Assembly (NCBI RefSeq): GCF_000009265.1 | Contig: NC_008380.1 | Coordinates: 3,787,501 to 3,851,500, forward strand | Length of the DNA stretch: 64,000 nucleotides | Source: Rhizobium johnstonii 3841 | GTDB lineage: Bacteria > Pseudomonadota > Alphaproteobacteria > Rhizobiales > Rhizobiaceae | Direction: 5' to 3' | In this document: positions 25,861 through 35,033 of the stretch, piece by piece | How the letters are laid out: every line of letters starts with the position of its first letter | Numbering within the stretch: the stretch's first letter is position 1 | Made by a program: the position numbers and the translations under genes | Notes under the pieces: generated by a model | The model's input: the letters and a program-made list of their open reading frames with translations, nothing else | The model's database searches: none | Told to the model about the DNA's origin: nothing

Positions 25861-25931
25861 TTGACAGTTGAAAAAATCTCTGACACTAAATTTCTCGACT
25901 GTCGAGAAAAAAATCCGAACCTTTCTCGACA
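25861..25931 (+). promoter_or_regulatory. xylF promoter with palindromic operator
   Basis: A TTGACA -35 box at 25861-25866, a weak -10 around 25881-25889, then the perfect 19-base palindrome TTTCTCGAC-T-GTCGAGAAA at 25891-25909 and a second half-site TTTCTCGACA at 25922-25931. A site just after the -10 would block transcription when bound, as expected for repression by the divergent ROK protein. Confidence 0.65.
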
Positions 25932-25994
25932 GCTATTCGCGGTGGCCGGAGGAAGCATGGGCTGGGCCGGTCGCAATCCACTCGGGAGGACATT

Positions 25995-27035
25995 ATGAAG
26001 TCTATTTTGAAATTGATGGCGGGTGCTGCCATCCTCGTTTCCGTGCATACCGCTGCCATGGCTGCCGATCTCGTCGTCGGTGTTTCCTGGTCGAATTTCC
26101 AGGAAGAACGCTGGAAGACGGACGAAGCCGCCATCAAGAAGGCTCTCGAAGCCAAGGGCGCCAAGTATATTTCCGCTGACGCGCAGTCGTCTGCCGCAAA
26201 GCAGCTGACCGACGTCGAATCGCTGATCTCGCAGGGCGCCAACGCGCTGATCATCCTCGCCCAGGACTCCGATGCGATCGGCCCGGCCATAGAGAAGGCC
26301 GCCGCTGAAGGCATCCCCGTCGTCGGTTATGACCGCCTGATCGAAAACCCGGCTGCCTTCTACATCACCTTCGACAACAAGGAAGTCGGCCGTCTCCAGG
26401 CTGAGGGCGTTTTCAAGGCCAAGCCGGAAGGCAATTACGTCTTCATCAAGGGCTCGTCTTCCGATCCGAATGCCGACTTCCTGTTCTCGGGCCAGCAGGA
26501 AGTCCTGAAGGCCGCCATCGACGCCGGCAAGATCAAGAATGTCGGCGAAGCCTATACCGACGGCTGGCTGCCGGAGAACGCTCAGCGCAACATGGAGCAG
26601 TTCCTGACCGCCAACAACAACAAGGTCGACGCCGTCGTCGCCTCGAATGACGGCACCGCCGGTGGCGCGATCGCTGCTCTCGACGCACAGGGCCTCGCCG
26701 GCTCCGTTCCGGTTTCCGGCCAGGACGGTGACAAGGCAGCGCTCAACCGCATCGCTCTCGGCACGCAGACGGTTTCCGTCTGGAAGGACAGCCGCGAACT
26801 CGGCCAGCGCGCCGCTGAAATCGCTCTCGACCTCGCCGGCGGCAAGGACATGAGCAAGATCGACGGCGCCCAGGCTTTCAAAGGCGGCCCCAAGGGCGTC
26901 GAAATGCAGTCGGTCTTCTTGAAGCCGCTTGCGATCACCAAGGAAAACCTGAACGTCGTCATCGACGCCGGCTGGATCTCCAAGGCGGAAGCGTGCCAGG
27001 GCGTCAAGGCCGACAGCGTCGCTGCCTGCAAGTAA
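25995..27035 (+). CDS. xylF: XylF-like periplasmic sugar-binding protein
   Basis: A 346-residue binding protein with signal peptide (MKSILKLMAGAAILVSVHTA, cleavage after MAA). The mature part starts DLVVGVSWSNFQEERWKTDE and contains PVVGYDRLIENPAAFYITF and LTANNNKVDAVVASNDGTAG, both very close to the D-xylose-binding protein XylF. It delivers sugar to the permease encoded 266 bases downstream. A GGGAGGA site precedes the ATG. The region between xylF and xylH (27036-27301) holds no gene, only GC-rich inverted bits. Confidence 0.87.
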   Translation: MKSILKLMAGAAILVSVHTAAMAADLVVGVSWSNFQEERWKTDEAAIKKALEAKGAKYISADAQSSAAKQLTDVESLISQGANALIILAQDSDAIGPAIEKAAAEGIPVVGYDRLIENPAAFYITFDNKEVGRLQAEGVFKAKPEGNYVFIKGSSSDPNADFLFSGQQEVLKAAIDAGKIKNVGEAYTDGWLPENAQRNMEQFLTANNNKVDAVVASNDGTAGGAIAALDAQGLAGSVPVSGQDGDKAALNRIALGTQTVSVWKDSRELGQRAAEIALDLAGGKDMSKIDGAQAFKGGPKGVEMQSVFLKPLAITKENLNVVIDAGWISKAEACQGVKADSVAACK

Positions 27036-27301
27036 GCCAAGGCTTGTAAACTGGAATTGCCGGCGCCGCAGCGGAACACCGTTGCGGCGCCGGATGCGGA
27101 TGAGAATTCCAACGACGAAGTTTTCTCCGCCTCGCCGCACCATCGCGGGTTTTCATTCCCTGCCGGAAGGGTGTCGCGCCGCCACGCGACCGGCTTCCGG
27201 AAGCATTGCGGTGGTAAGTTGAAGAACAGACGCATGACGCCGATGGCAGCCTCTAGCACGCCGGCGCGTCCGTCCAAACAAAATGGGGGAACGGCAAACC
27301 C

Positions 27302-28615
27302 ATGGCCGAAATGGTAAAATCCACAACATCAAGCGGACCGCGAGCGGCGGAAGCCAGTCCGGTGACCCGCTTCTTCCGCGCCACAGAGATCGACACGCGT
27401 CTGCTCGGCATGATCGGCGCGCTGATCATCATCTGGATCGGTTTCCACATCATCACCGGCGGCCTCTTCCTGACCCCGCGCAATCTCTGGAACCTCTCGG
27501 TCCAGACCACCGACATCGCCGTCATGACGACGGGCATGGTGCTGATCATCGTCACCCGCAACATCGACCTGTCGGTCGGTTCCGTGCTCGGCCTCTGCGG
27601 CATGATCATGGGCGTGACGCAGGCCAAGATCCTGCCGGAATATATCGGCTTCGACAGCCCCTTCACCTGGGCGATCACGCTGCTGGTCGGATTGGCGGCA
27701 GGTTGCCTGATCGGCGCCTTCCAAGGCATCATCATCGCCTTCCTCAACGTTCCCTCCTTCATCGTCACGCTCGGCGGCCTGCTCGTCTGGCGCGGCGCCA
27801 CCTGGCTGGTCACCAGCGGCCAGACGGTTGCCCCGATGGACCAGACGTTCCGCATCATGGGCGGCGGCGCGGAGGGCTCGATCGGCGCCACCTGGAGCTG
27901 GATCGTCGGCACCTGCGCCTGCCTCTTCGTCATTGCCAGCATCGTCGGTTCACGCCGGCAGCGCCGGCGCTTCGGTTTCCCACGCCGGCCGATGTGGGCT
28001 GAATATTTCCTCGCCGTCCTGAGCTGCGTGCTCATCCTCGGCGCGGTCTGGATCGCCAACAGCTATTACTGGCCGATCAACATCGCCAAAAAATATGCCG
28101 AGACCAACAATATTCCCTGGCCCGAAACCGGCCTGGATATTCCCTACGGCATAGCCGTGCCGGTGCTGATCGCCATCGTCGTCGGCATCATCATGACCTT
28201 CATCGCGACAAGGCTGCGCTTCGGCCGCTACGTCTTCGCAATCGGCGGCAACCCCGAAGCGGCCGAGCTCGCCGGTATCAAGACCCGCTGGGTCACCGTG
28301 CGCATCTTCGCACTGATGGGGATTTTGGCCGCTATCGCGGCCGCGATTTCCACCGCCCGCCTCAATGCCGCGACGAACTCGCAGGGTACGCTCGACGAGC
28401 TCTACACCATCGCCGCCGCCGTCATTGGCGGAACGTCGCTGGCAGGCGGCACCGGCACCATCGCCGGCGCCATGCTCGGCGCGCTCGTCATGCAGTCGCT
28501 GCAGTCGGGCATGGTGCTCGCGCATGTCGATACGCCGCTGCAGAGCGTCGTCGTCGGCACCGTCCTTGTCGTGGCGGTCTGGCTCGACACCGTCTACCGC
28601 GCCCGTGCCAAGTGA
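27302..28615 (+). CDS. xylH: XylH-like sugar ABC transporter permease
   Basis: A 437-residue inner-membrane permease of the CUT2 family with about ten or more segments. Signatures are TRNIDLSVGSVLGLCGMIMG and GGTSLAGGTGTIAGAMLGAL. A longer cytoplasmic insertion with a basic run (GSRRQRRRFGFPRRP) and an adjacent extra segment are typical of XylH rather than RbsC. Its stop is 14 bases before xylG. It makes a full importer with the XylF-like and XylG-like proteins. Confidence 0.87.
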   Translation: MAEMVKSTTSSGPRAAEASPVTRFFRATEIDTRLLGMIGALIIIWIGFHIITGGLFLTPRNLWNLSVQTTDIAVMTTGMVLIIVTRNIDLSVGSVLGLCGMIMGVTQAKILPEYIGFDSPFTWAITLLVGLAAGCLIGAFQGIIIAFLNVPSFIVTLGGLLVWRGATWLVTSGQTVAPMDQTFRIMGGGAEGSIGATWSWIVGTCACLFVIASIVGSRRQRRRFGFPRRPMWAEYFLAVLSCVLILGAVWIANSYYWPINIAKKYAETNNIPWPETGLDIPYGIAVPVLIAIVVGIIMTFIATRLRFGRYVFAIGGNPEAAELAGIKTRWVTVRIFALMGILAAIAAAISTARLNAATNSQGTLDELYTIAAAVIGGTSLAGGTGTIAGAMLGALVMQSLQSGMVLAHVDTPLQSVVVGTVLVVAVWLDTVYRARAK

Positions 28616-28629
28616 GAGGAGCCCTAGAC

Positions 28630-29412
28630 ATGGCTGATCAACGCACTCCCCTCGTGGAATTGAAAAACATCTCGATCTCCTTCGGCGGCATTCACGCCGT
28701 GGACAATGCCTCGGTCGATCTCTACCCCGGCGAAGTCGTGGCATTGCTCGGGCATAACGGCGCCGGCAAGTCGACGCTCATCAAGATCCTCTCCGGCGCC
28801 TACAAGCGCGATGGCGGCGAGATCCTGATCAACGGCGAACCTGCCGACATCCGCAATCCGCGCGATGCCAAGAAATACGGCATCGAGACGATCTACCAGA
28901 CGCTCGCCGTCGCCGACAATGTCGACGCCGCCGCCAACCTCTATCTCGGCCGCGAGCTGAAGACCCGTTGGGGCACGCTCGACGACGTCGCGATGGAGGC
29001 CTCGGCCCGCGAGGTGATGGGGCGGCTCAACCCTAACTTCAAGCGCTTCAAGGAGCCTGTGAAGGCGCTCTCGGGCGGCCAGCGGCAATCGGTGGCGATC
29101 GCGCGTGCGATCCTCTTCAACGCCCGCATCCTGATCATGGACGAGCCGACGGCAGCGCTCGGCCCCCAGGAGACGGCCCAGGTCGGCGAGCTGATCAAGC
29201 AGCTGAAGAAGGAAGGCATCGGCATCTTCCTCATCAGCCACGACATCCACGACGTCTTCGACCTCGCCGACCGCGTTTCGGTGATGAAGAACGGCCAGGT
29301 CGTCGGCCACGCCCGCACCGAGGACGTGACCAAGGACGAAGTCCTCGGCATGATCATCCTCGGCAAAGTGCCGCCAAAGGCGATCCCCGGCCCCGGCGCC
29401 ATGCAGATCTGA
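28630..29412 (+). CDS. xylG: XylG-like ATP-binding protein, single-domain form
   Basis: About 260 residues from ATG 28630 (GAGAGGA upstream). One complete ATPase domain is present: Walker A GHNGAGKST (residues 41-49), signature LSGGQRQSVAIARAI, Walker B LIMDEPTAALG and H-loop LISHDIHDVFD. The canonical E. coli XylG has two fused domains of about 500 residues, so this is half size, like FrcA of the rhizobial fructose importer. It would act as a homodimer. The C-terminus (PPKAIPGPGAMQI) looks intact and a terminator follows, so it is not a truncation. Confidence 0.85.
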   Translation: MADQRTPLVELKNISISFGGIHAVDNASVDLYPGEVVALLGHNGAGKSTLIKILSGAYKRDGGEILINGEPADIRNPRDAKKYGIETIYQTLAVADNVDAAANLYLGRELKTRWGTLDDVAMEASAREVMGRLNPNFKRFKEPVKALSGGQRQSVAIARAILFNARILIMDEPTAALGPQETAQVGELIKQLKKEGIGIFLISHDIHDVFDLADRVSVMKNGQVVGHARTEDVTKDEVLGMIILGKVPPKAIPGPGAMQI

Positions 29413-29443
29413 CCGCCGCCAGGCGATAGCCACGCCAATCACA

Positions 29444-29475
29444 CTCCGCCGCCCGCAAGGCCGGCGGAGCTTTTA
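29444..29475 (+). terminator. Terminator after xylG
   Basis: CTCCGCCG and CGGCGGAG form an 8-bp stem around a 10-base loop, followed by CTTTTA. It closes the xylFHG operon. Confidence 0.75.
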
Positions 29476-29617
29476 TGCAACGGTCCTCGGGGCTGATGGA
29501 TAAAAACACCCGCCAAACCGCAAGCACCGGTAATTCTGACAATTTCGCGATTGAAGCCAGCCGCAAGCTAGGCTAAGAACCACCCATCGGACAGGCGATT
29601 CAAACCGCCTTAGGCAT

Positions 29618-29694
29618 GCACCCGTAGCTCAGCTGGATAGAGTGTTGGATTCCGATTCCAAAGGTCACAGGTTCGAATCCTGTCGGGTGCGCCA
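29618..29694 (+). tRNA. tRNA-Arg (CCG)
   Basis: A 77-base cloverleaf. Acceptor GCACCCG pairs with CGGGTGC, the D-arm contains AGCTCAGCTGGATAGAG, the anticodon stem TTGGA/TCCAA encloses loop TTCCGAT with anticodon CCG at 29652-29654, and the T-loop is GGTTCGAATCC. The CCA end is encoded. No integrase gene or repeated 3' end was found nearby. Confidence 0.95.
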
Positions 29695-29946
29695 AAAAAC
29701 ACATTGAAAATATTGATTTATTGCCCTTTACTTGCTCTTCCTCCGAGCAGTGACATCGGTAGCACAAAGCGAACCGCGTCGAAAAGAACCCTTGTTTTCA
29801 CTATCCGCAAATTGCCGCCGAAGCGGACGTTAGCGCAGTGTTAGCGCGAGCCAGCTAGTGTGGTGACGCCATGGGAAACCCGGTTGTCCCTTGAAAACAG
29901 GACAAGCAGAATGAAGACCAGCCCTGCCGCGGCTTACGGAGGTTAC

Positions 29947-30273
29947 ATGAAACTGGTTCTAGGCAGCGTAATATTGGCGTCTGGGATACTGCTATCCAGC
30001 TTGTCAGGATTCGCAGCTTCGGGAGGATGGCATTCGGATGGGCAAGGGACGAGATACTGGCACGTCACTCCACCGCCCGGGCAATGTAATATAAGCCAAG
30101 CGAAAAACCGGGCGCTTCGCGCCGGCATCTATCGTAGCGAGATTATACAGCAGGATGACAATGTCATCGTGCTCAGAGGTCTAGATGAATCGGGCGACCG
30201 GCGAACGATCGGTTTCGGCAACATCAGGGGATGTCCGGAGTTGGAGGGGTATGAGGATCCTTCGCACTTCTGA
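29947..30273 (+). CDS. Small secreted hypothetical protein
   Basis: About 108 residues from ATG 29947, with GGAGG 5 bases upstream. A signal peptide (MKLVLGSVILASGILLSSLS, cleavage near FAA) precedes a mature domain with two Cys (GQCNISQAKNRAL and RGCPELEG), probably one disulfide. The pattern C...A...A...G resembles short periplasmic proteins of Rhizobiales of unknown role. It is 250 bases downstream of the tRNA, apparently alone. Confidence 0.65.
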   Translation: MKLVLGSVILASGILLSSLSGFAASGGWHSDGQGTRYWHVTPPPGQCNISQAKNRALRAGIYRSEIIQQDDNVIVLRGLDESGDRRTIGFGNIRGCPELEGYEDPSHF

Positions 30274-30669
30274 GGGCATTCGCATCATCTCGATCGTCAG
30301 AACTGAAGTTCGTCGCCGGAGGAGACCTGGCGCTTCAACCGTTCGTGACGAACACCCGTAAGAACCGATCCCCCGTAGCATGCAAGGTACTCGATCTCCT
30401 AGGCGACTTTGGAAGCCGGAAGAGACTGAAGGTCGGAAGCGGTTTTGGAACCGTTTCAAAGCGGCGGGGATTGCACAGCCCTACACAATGCGCTCGACGC
30501 TCCCTGCCCCGCGGGCGCAGGCTGCGATTGCGCCTCAGATGACCGCATCCTCAACTCACCAACCTCCCGCATCCCCTCGTTAGGAATTTATTGACCATAA
30601 GCTGGCTTTAATGAGCGTGATGGATGCGGAGATTCCCGCACACCGTCGAGTGTTTGGTGTAGGACGGAA
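30274..30669. other. Intergenic region, nothing recognised
   Basis: A 396-base gap. It contains short open frames without ribosome sites or protein-like composition. The promoter of the DUF882 gene is presumably near its right end. Confidence 0.4.
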
Positions 30670-32040
30670 TTGTTCGTGTTGAAGTATCCAGTGCAAGGAT
30701 TATCGGGCGGAGCCTTGGGCGGAATTGCCATGCTCCTGTCGTGTGCGGAACGGTTTGTCGCCAAGACCATTCTGCCGGCTCTGTTTGCGCTGCCGGCACT
30801 TGTCGGCTCCGCATCATTTGCCTCGGCGGAAGATCGCGCCCTGAAGCTGTTCTTTACCCATACGGGCGAGAGGGCCACGATTACCTACAAGCGGGACGGA
30901 AAGTTCGATCCGAAGGGCCTCGCCCAGATCAATCGGTTTCTGCGCGACTGGCGAAGGAACGAGCCGACCCGGATGGATCCCCGGCTGCTCGACCTGGTCT
31001 GGGAAGTATACAAGCGCAGCGGCGGCAAGGACTATATCCACATCGTCTCCGCCTATCGTTCGCCCACCACCAACAACATGCTCCGCAACCGTTCGCGCAG
31101 CACGGGCGTCGCCAAGAAGAGCCAGCACATGCTGGGCAAGGCGATGGACTTCTACGTTCCCGGCGTGAAGCTTTCGACGCTGCGTGCCCTTGCAATGCAG
31201 ATGCAGGTCGGCGGTGTCGGATATTATCCGACCTCGGGATCGCCCTTCGTGCATCTCGACGTCGGCAATGTCAGAGCATGGCCCCGCATGTCGCGGCAGG
31301 AACTCGCTCGAATATTCCCGAATGGGCAGACGATCCATCTCCCGGCCGATGGCCGGCCGCTGCCGGGATACAATCAGGCGGTTGCGAACCACAGAAAGCG
31401 CGGCAGCACTCCCTCGATCCAGATCGCCAGCATCGCGGGCGAAGACGAAGATTTGAGCGCGTCGACCAGGTCGAGCGGCGATACCACAGACAATAAACTC
31501 GTGACGGCGCTTCTGCCCACGCCCCGAAGCCGAGCATTGAATGCGCTCGCGCTGCAGACCGACGCCGCCCCGCGCGATGACAAACGGTCCGCTCCGGATC
31601 TTTCGTCTTTCCCGATTCCGATACCAGCGATGCGGCCGCCCGCCCTCGAGCACGACGCAGGCGTGGATGACAAAGTAGAGACTGCGTCGATCGGCCCAAT
31701 TGATGTCCTTCCGGATAAACCGGCGCCGGCGTTGCCGATCTACGCCCGCTTCGAACCCCGCCTTGTTGCACACCAGGCCTCCAAGCAGGGCACGAACATG
31801 ATCGCCTCCCTGCCCATGACCGCGTCCTGGGAAGAAGCAGGATTCTTTGGATCGACGTCCGAGGCGGCGCTGATGAAATGGGCGCTGCATTCTCCTGGCG
31901 AGATGATTGAATTGAGCGCGCCTCGCGTTTCCCCGCGCACGGTTCATCGTGAGGCGAATGTCGCGACCTCAGGTAAGGATATCATTCCGGTCACCGCCCA
32001 GTTCGATGCCAACCGGCTTGCGTCGTCCCCGGAGGGCTGA
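30670..32040 (+). CDS. DUF882 / YcbK (MepK-like) periplasmic peptidase with long C-terminal tail
   Basis: Up to 456 residues. The start is uncertain (TTG 30670, or ATG 30730). A signal-like hydrophobic segment is followed by a DUF882 domain (about residues 55-220) with the metal-site signatures SAYRSPTTNNMLR, KKSQHMLGKAMDFYVPG and FVHLDVGNVRAWPRM. These are the His/Asp ligands of the peptidase M15-like family that includes the E. coli murein endopeptidase YcbK/MepK. Residues 230-456 are low in predicted structure and unlike YcbK. It probably cleaves peptidoglycan cross-links. It stands alone. Confidence 0.82.
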   Translation: MFVLKYPVQGLSGGALGGIAMLLSCAERFVAKTILPALFALPALVGSASFASAEDRALKLFFTHTGERATITYKRDGKFDPKGLAQINRFLRDWRRNEPTRMDPRLLDLVWEVYKRSGGKDYIHIVSAYRSPTTNNMLRNRSRSTGVAKKSQHMLGKAMDFYVPGVKLSTLRALAMQMQVGGVGYYPTSGSPFVHLDVGNVRAWPRMSRQELARIFPNGQTIHLPADGRPLPGYNQAVANHRKRGSTPSIQIASIAGEDEDLSASTRSSGDTTDNKLVTALLPTPRSRALNALALQTDAAPRDDKRSAPDLSSFPIPIPAMRPPALEHDAGVDDKVETASIGPIDVLPDKPAPALPIYARFEPRLVAHQASKQGTNMIASLPMTASWEEAGFFGSTSEAALMKWALHSPGEMIELSAPRVSPRTVHREANVATSGKDIIPVTAQFDANRLASSPEG

Positions 32041-32464
32041 CCTCGATCGTCAAGGCTTGATGCGCAGCAGCCTGTCGGAAACGTCAGAACGGCCATGGTG
32101 AGAACCAGGCTGGCGGTCTCGACAAACCAGGCGCCGCCGCCCAGCGCCAGAAGCCTGTGCGGCGACTGGATTTTTTTGCACCTCCTAAACAATTGCCACA
32201 CCTGACCGGCGGTGCTCGCGCATCGGCCCGAAAATCGGAATCTATCCTCGGGAAAAATGAGGTAGATCCAACGTGTTAAAGCGTTATTTAGGCGCTTGAA
32301 AAGACACGCAGGCGCCATAGTTTGGATTTTCGAACGGAGACGATCGTTTCCGCGCTCGCGAAATTCAGACCAAAGTCCGACCTACCCCCGGACTTCGTGC
32401 CCATACTAAACTCTCAATCGCTGTAATAACAATAATATATCGTTAAGTAACGAGGCGAACTGAT
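32041..32464. other. Intergenic region before the epimerase remnant
   Basis: A 424-base gap. The right half (32380-32460) is AT-rich (AATAACAATAATATATCG) and may once have been the promoter of the decayed epimerase copy. No gene is supported. Confidence 0.4.
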
Positions 32465-32707
32465 GTGAGAAGCGTATCAATTTCCGGCAGGGCCGGCTTC
32501 ATTGGATCGCATGTGACCAACTTTTACTTAGGAAGCGATGTTCAAAAACCGGTTGTTGCTGACAATCTTTGCACCGAACCTTTCGAAAATACGGCACACA
32601 TCCAGCCCCCGTTTGCCGCCGAGCGACATGCTTTTGGACCAGCAACCTCCGGTCCGGCGCGGCCGCTCGTTATCGAGCGCGGCAGCGGCAACGACACCTT
32701 AAAGTAG
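32465..32707 (+). pseudogene. Decayed 5' fragment of the epimerase gene
   Basis: The first 60 codons parallel the intact gene at 32828: RSVSISGRAGFIGSHV against KSVLISGGAGFIGSHL, then DVQKPVVADNLCTEPFENTA against DIQKLVVVDNLWTGLFENIA. The NAD-binding Gly motif is damaged (GRAGFIGS), and similarity stops after about 170 bases. It is a partial tandem duplicate that has lost its 3' part. Confidence 0.8.
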
Positions 32708-32827
32708 GTAAATTTAACGATTAACATTAATAAGTGAGTATTTCTTAGAATTCCTCTAAGTAATTGTCATGAATTACAGGCAGTGCTAATAAACGAGCAC
32801 CTTTCTCAAGTCACGAGGCACAATGCA

Positions 32828-33781
32828 ATGAAAAGCGTATTGATTTCTGGCGGAGCTGGCTTCATCGGATCCCACTTGTGTGATCGACTTTTGCTGAGGA
32901 CGGACATTCAAAAGCTGGTCGTTGTTGACAACCTCTGGACCGGGCTTTTCGAAAATATCGCGCACATCAGGGACCCCCGTTTCCACTTCGTGAAATCCGA
33001 CGTCGAGACGCTGCAGACCTCGGAGAAATTCGATGAAGTCTACCATCTCGCATCCCCCGCATCGCCGCCGTGGTACATGAAGGAGCCGAAGAGGACGATT
33101 TCCGCGAACCTTCTCGGTGCGTTCCGGCTTCTCGATGTGCTGAAGAAGGGCGGGCGTTTCTGTTTTACTTCTTCCTCCGAAGTCTATGGAGACCCTTTGG
33201 TCTCGCCGCAGCCGGAATCCTATAAGGGCCAGGTGGACTGTACCGGACCGCGTGCGTCCTACGACGAGAGCAAACGGTGCACGGAGTCGCTGCTGTTCGA
33301 GATGCAACGCACCCAGGGGCTCGACGTCAAGATTGTTCGTCCCTTCAACATCTATGGCCCGCGCACACGGTCCGACGATGGTCGCGCGGTCTCCAACTTC
33401 ATCACCCAGGCGCTCTCGGGCCGCCCGATTACCGTATTCGGCGATGGCCTTCAGTCCCGCAGCTGGGGCTATGTCGATGACGTTGTCGATGGTTTCGCGC
33501 GATATTTCTGGATGAATGAAACCGACTATAAGGGGCCTCTGAACGTCGGCAATGATCGCGAGATTTCGGTTCTCGAAGTCGCGCAATATGTCTCCAGGCT
33601 TGTTGGCGGCGTGCCGATCGTCTTCGAACCGTCACCTCCGCAGGACCCCACGAACAGACGGCCGGACTTGACCAATGCGCACTATGTCATGCCCGAATGG
33701 TCATGCAAGATCACCTACGAACAGGGCGTGGCGATGACTCTCGACTGGTTCAGGGACCAAATGAGGCACGCCGCGGAATAA
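32828..33781 (+). CDS. NAD-dependent sugar epimerase/dehydratase, UDP-glucuronate decarboxylase (UDP-xylose synthase)-like
   Basis: A 317-residue short-chain dehydrogenase (extended type). NAD-binding motif GGAGFIGS lies at residues 8-15, the catalytic YxxxK in ASYDESKR near residue 145, and the SSSEVYGDP and RPFNIYGPRTR motifs are typical of dTDP-glucose dehydratase and UDP-glucuronate decarboxylase. The latter makes UDP-xylose and is the nearest by SEVYGDP and YDESKR. I start at ATG 32828; the upstream extension has no support. It leads the glycan gene block and probably supplies its nucleotide sugar. Exact substrate is inference. Confidence 0.8.
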   Translation: MKSVLISGGAGFIGSHLCDRLLLRTDIQKLVVVDNLWTGLFENIAHIRDPRFHFVKSDVETLQTSEKFDEVYHLASPASPPWYMKEPKRTISANLLGAFRLLDVLKKGGRFCFTSSSEVYGDPLVSPQPESYKGQVDCTGPRASYDESKRCTESLLFEMQRTQGLDVKIVRPFNIYGPRTRSDDGRAVSNFITQALSGRPITVFGDGLQSRSWGYVDDVVDGFARYFWMNETDYKGPLNVGNDREISVLEVAQYVSRLVGGVPIVFEPSPPQDPTNRRPDLTNAHYVMPEWSCKITYEQGVAMTLDWFRDQMRHAAE

Positions 33782-33851
33782 ACCATGTCGGCTTTCGAGA
33801 CTCGCGTCTTGGATGCGCGCGGCGTATATTCACGGTGCGATTGAGAGAGTG

Positions 33852-35033
33852 ATGATGCGAGAACCAATTCCGTCCGATCTGAAGGATATGAGTTTTCCCG
33901 TACCGATTCACTATCTCGATCTCGCCTCCTCTCGTCTCGATGCCGTTTCGCCCCCGATCTCCGATGGGCTCGTGGTCTTTCTGTCGGATGGCCTTCCCGT
34001 CGGGCAGACTTATATCGAAAGGCCCGAGACGGCTGCCGCACTCGCCGAGCGTATCGTGCGGCCCGAGACCCTCGAGCATGCGCGTCATGTCGCGCAAACC
34101 CCTGTACGCAACCGCGATGTCAGCATTCTGATTTGCACCAAGGACCGGCCGGAGGAGCTACGTCGGTGCCTGGCCTCGATCCCCAAACAGTCGCTCGGCC
34201 CCGTCGAGATCATCGTGGTGGATAATGCCTCCACCGGCGAGGCGACACGTCGTGTGGTGGAGGAATCTGGCGCAACCTATGTCCGTGAAGATCGGGTCGG
34301 GCTGGATTATGCGCGCAACGCTGCGGTTCGTGCGGCGAGAACCGAATTCGTCGCGTTTACGGATGATGACGTCGTCCTCCACGAGCGGTGGCTGGAAAAC
34401 CTGATGAAGGGGTTCGACCTGCCGGAGATCGCCTGCGTAACCGGCTTGGTTCTTCCCGGAGAACTCGCAACGCCCGCACAGTTTATCTTCGAAAAGCATT
34501 GGAGTTTCGGCAGGGGTTATCTGCGGCAGGATTTCAATCAGGACTTCTATCGTTTGCACAGGCGCTACGGCGCTCCGGTCTGGACGATCGGGGCCGGCGC
34601 AAGTCAGGCCTTCCGCCGCAAGGTCTTCGACGAGATCGGCCTGTTCGATGTCCGCCTGGACATGGGCGCTGCCGGATGCTCCGGCGATTCCGAATACTGG
34701 AACCGGCTGCTCCATCATGGCCATGTCTGCCGCTACGAACCGACAGCCGTATCCTGGCACTTTCACCGCAAGGATATGAAAGGGCTCGCCAAACAGATCT
34801 ACCAATACATGAGCGGCCATATCGCAGCGCTGCTCGTCCAGTATCAGAATACCGGAAACGGCGGCAACCTCAGGCGCATCCTCATCTCCTTTCCGAAATA
34901 TTATGCCGGACGGCTCCGCAAACGCCTGCGCAAAGGCGTGACGTCGCACGACTTCTTTCTGAAGCAAGAGATGCTCGGAAGCGTAAACGGCGCTCTATAC
35001 GTTCTGCGGCGATGGAAGAGGCCCGCATGGTGA
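33852..35033 (+). CDS. Glycosyltransferase family 2 with N-terminal extension
   Basis: About 393 residues from ATG 33852 (GAGAG upstream). Residues 1-85 are an extra domain of unknown role. The GT2 fold begins at VSILICTKDRPEELRRCLAS, with the nucleotide-binding VVDNAS, the DxD-type motif FTDDDVVLHERW and acceptor-side GAAGCSGDSEYWNRL. There are no membrane segments. The stop overlaps the start of the fusion gene. It probably transfers one sugar in a surface glycan made by this block. Confidence 0.82.
   Translation: MMREPIPSDLKDMSFPVPIHYLDLASSRLDAVSPPISDGLVVFLSDGLPVGQTYIERPETAAALAERIVRPETLEHARHVAQTPVRNRDVSILICTKDRPEELRRCLASIPKQSLGPVEIIVVDNASTGEATRRVVEESGATYVREDRVGLDYARNAAVRAARTEFVAFTDDDVVLHERWLENLMKGFDLPEIACVTGLVLPGELATPAQFIFEKHWSFGRGYLRQDFNQDFYRLHRRYGAPVWTIGAGASQAFRRKVFDEIGLFDVRLDMGAAGCSGDSEYWNRLLHHGHVCRYEPTAVSWHFHRKDMKGLAKQIYQYMSGHIAALLVQYQNTGNGGNLRRILISFPKYYAGRLRKRLRKGVTSHDFFLKQEMLGSVNGALYVLRRWKRPAW

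Noticed and set aside
29618..30669. Genomic island integrated at tRNA-Arg
   Set aside because: No integrase, no second copy of the tRNA 3' end and no change in gene style could be found in the window.
34388..35026. N-terminal extension of the fusion protein
   Set aside because: It lies in another frame of the preceding glycosyltransferase, is basic and without a domain; ATG 35027 has a good ribosome site and stop overlap.
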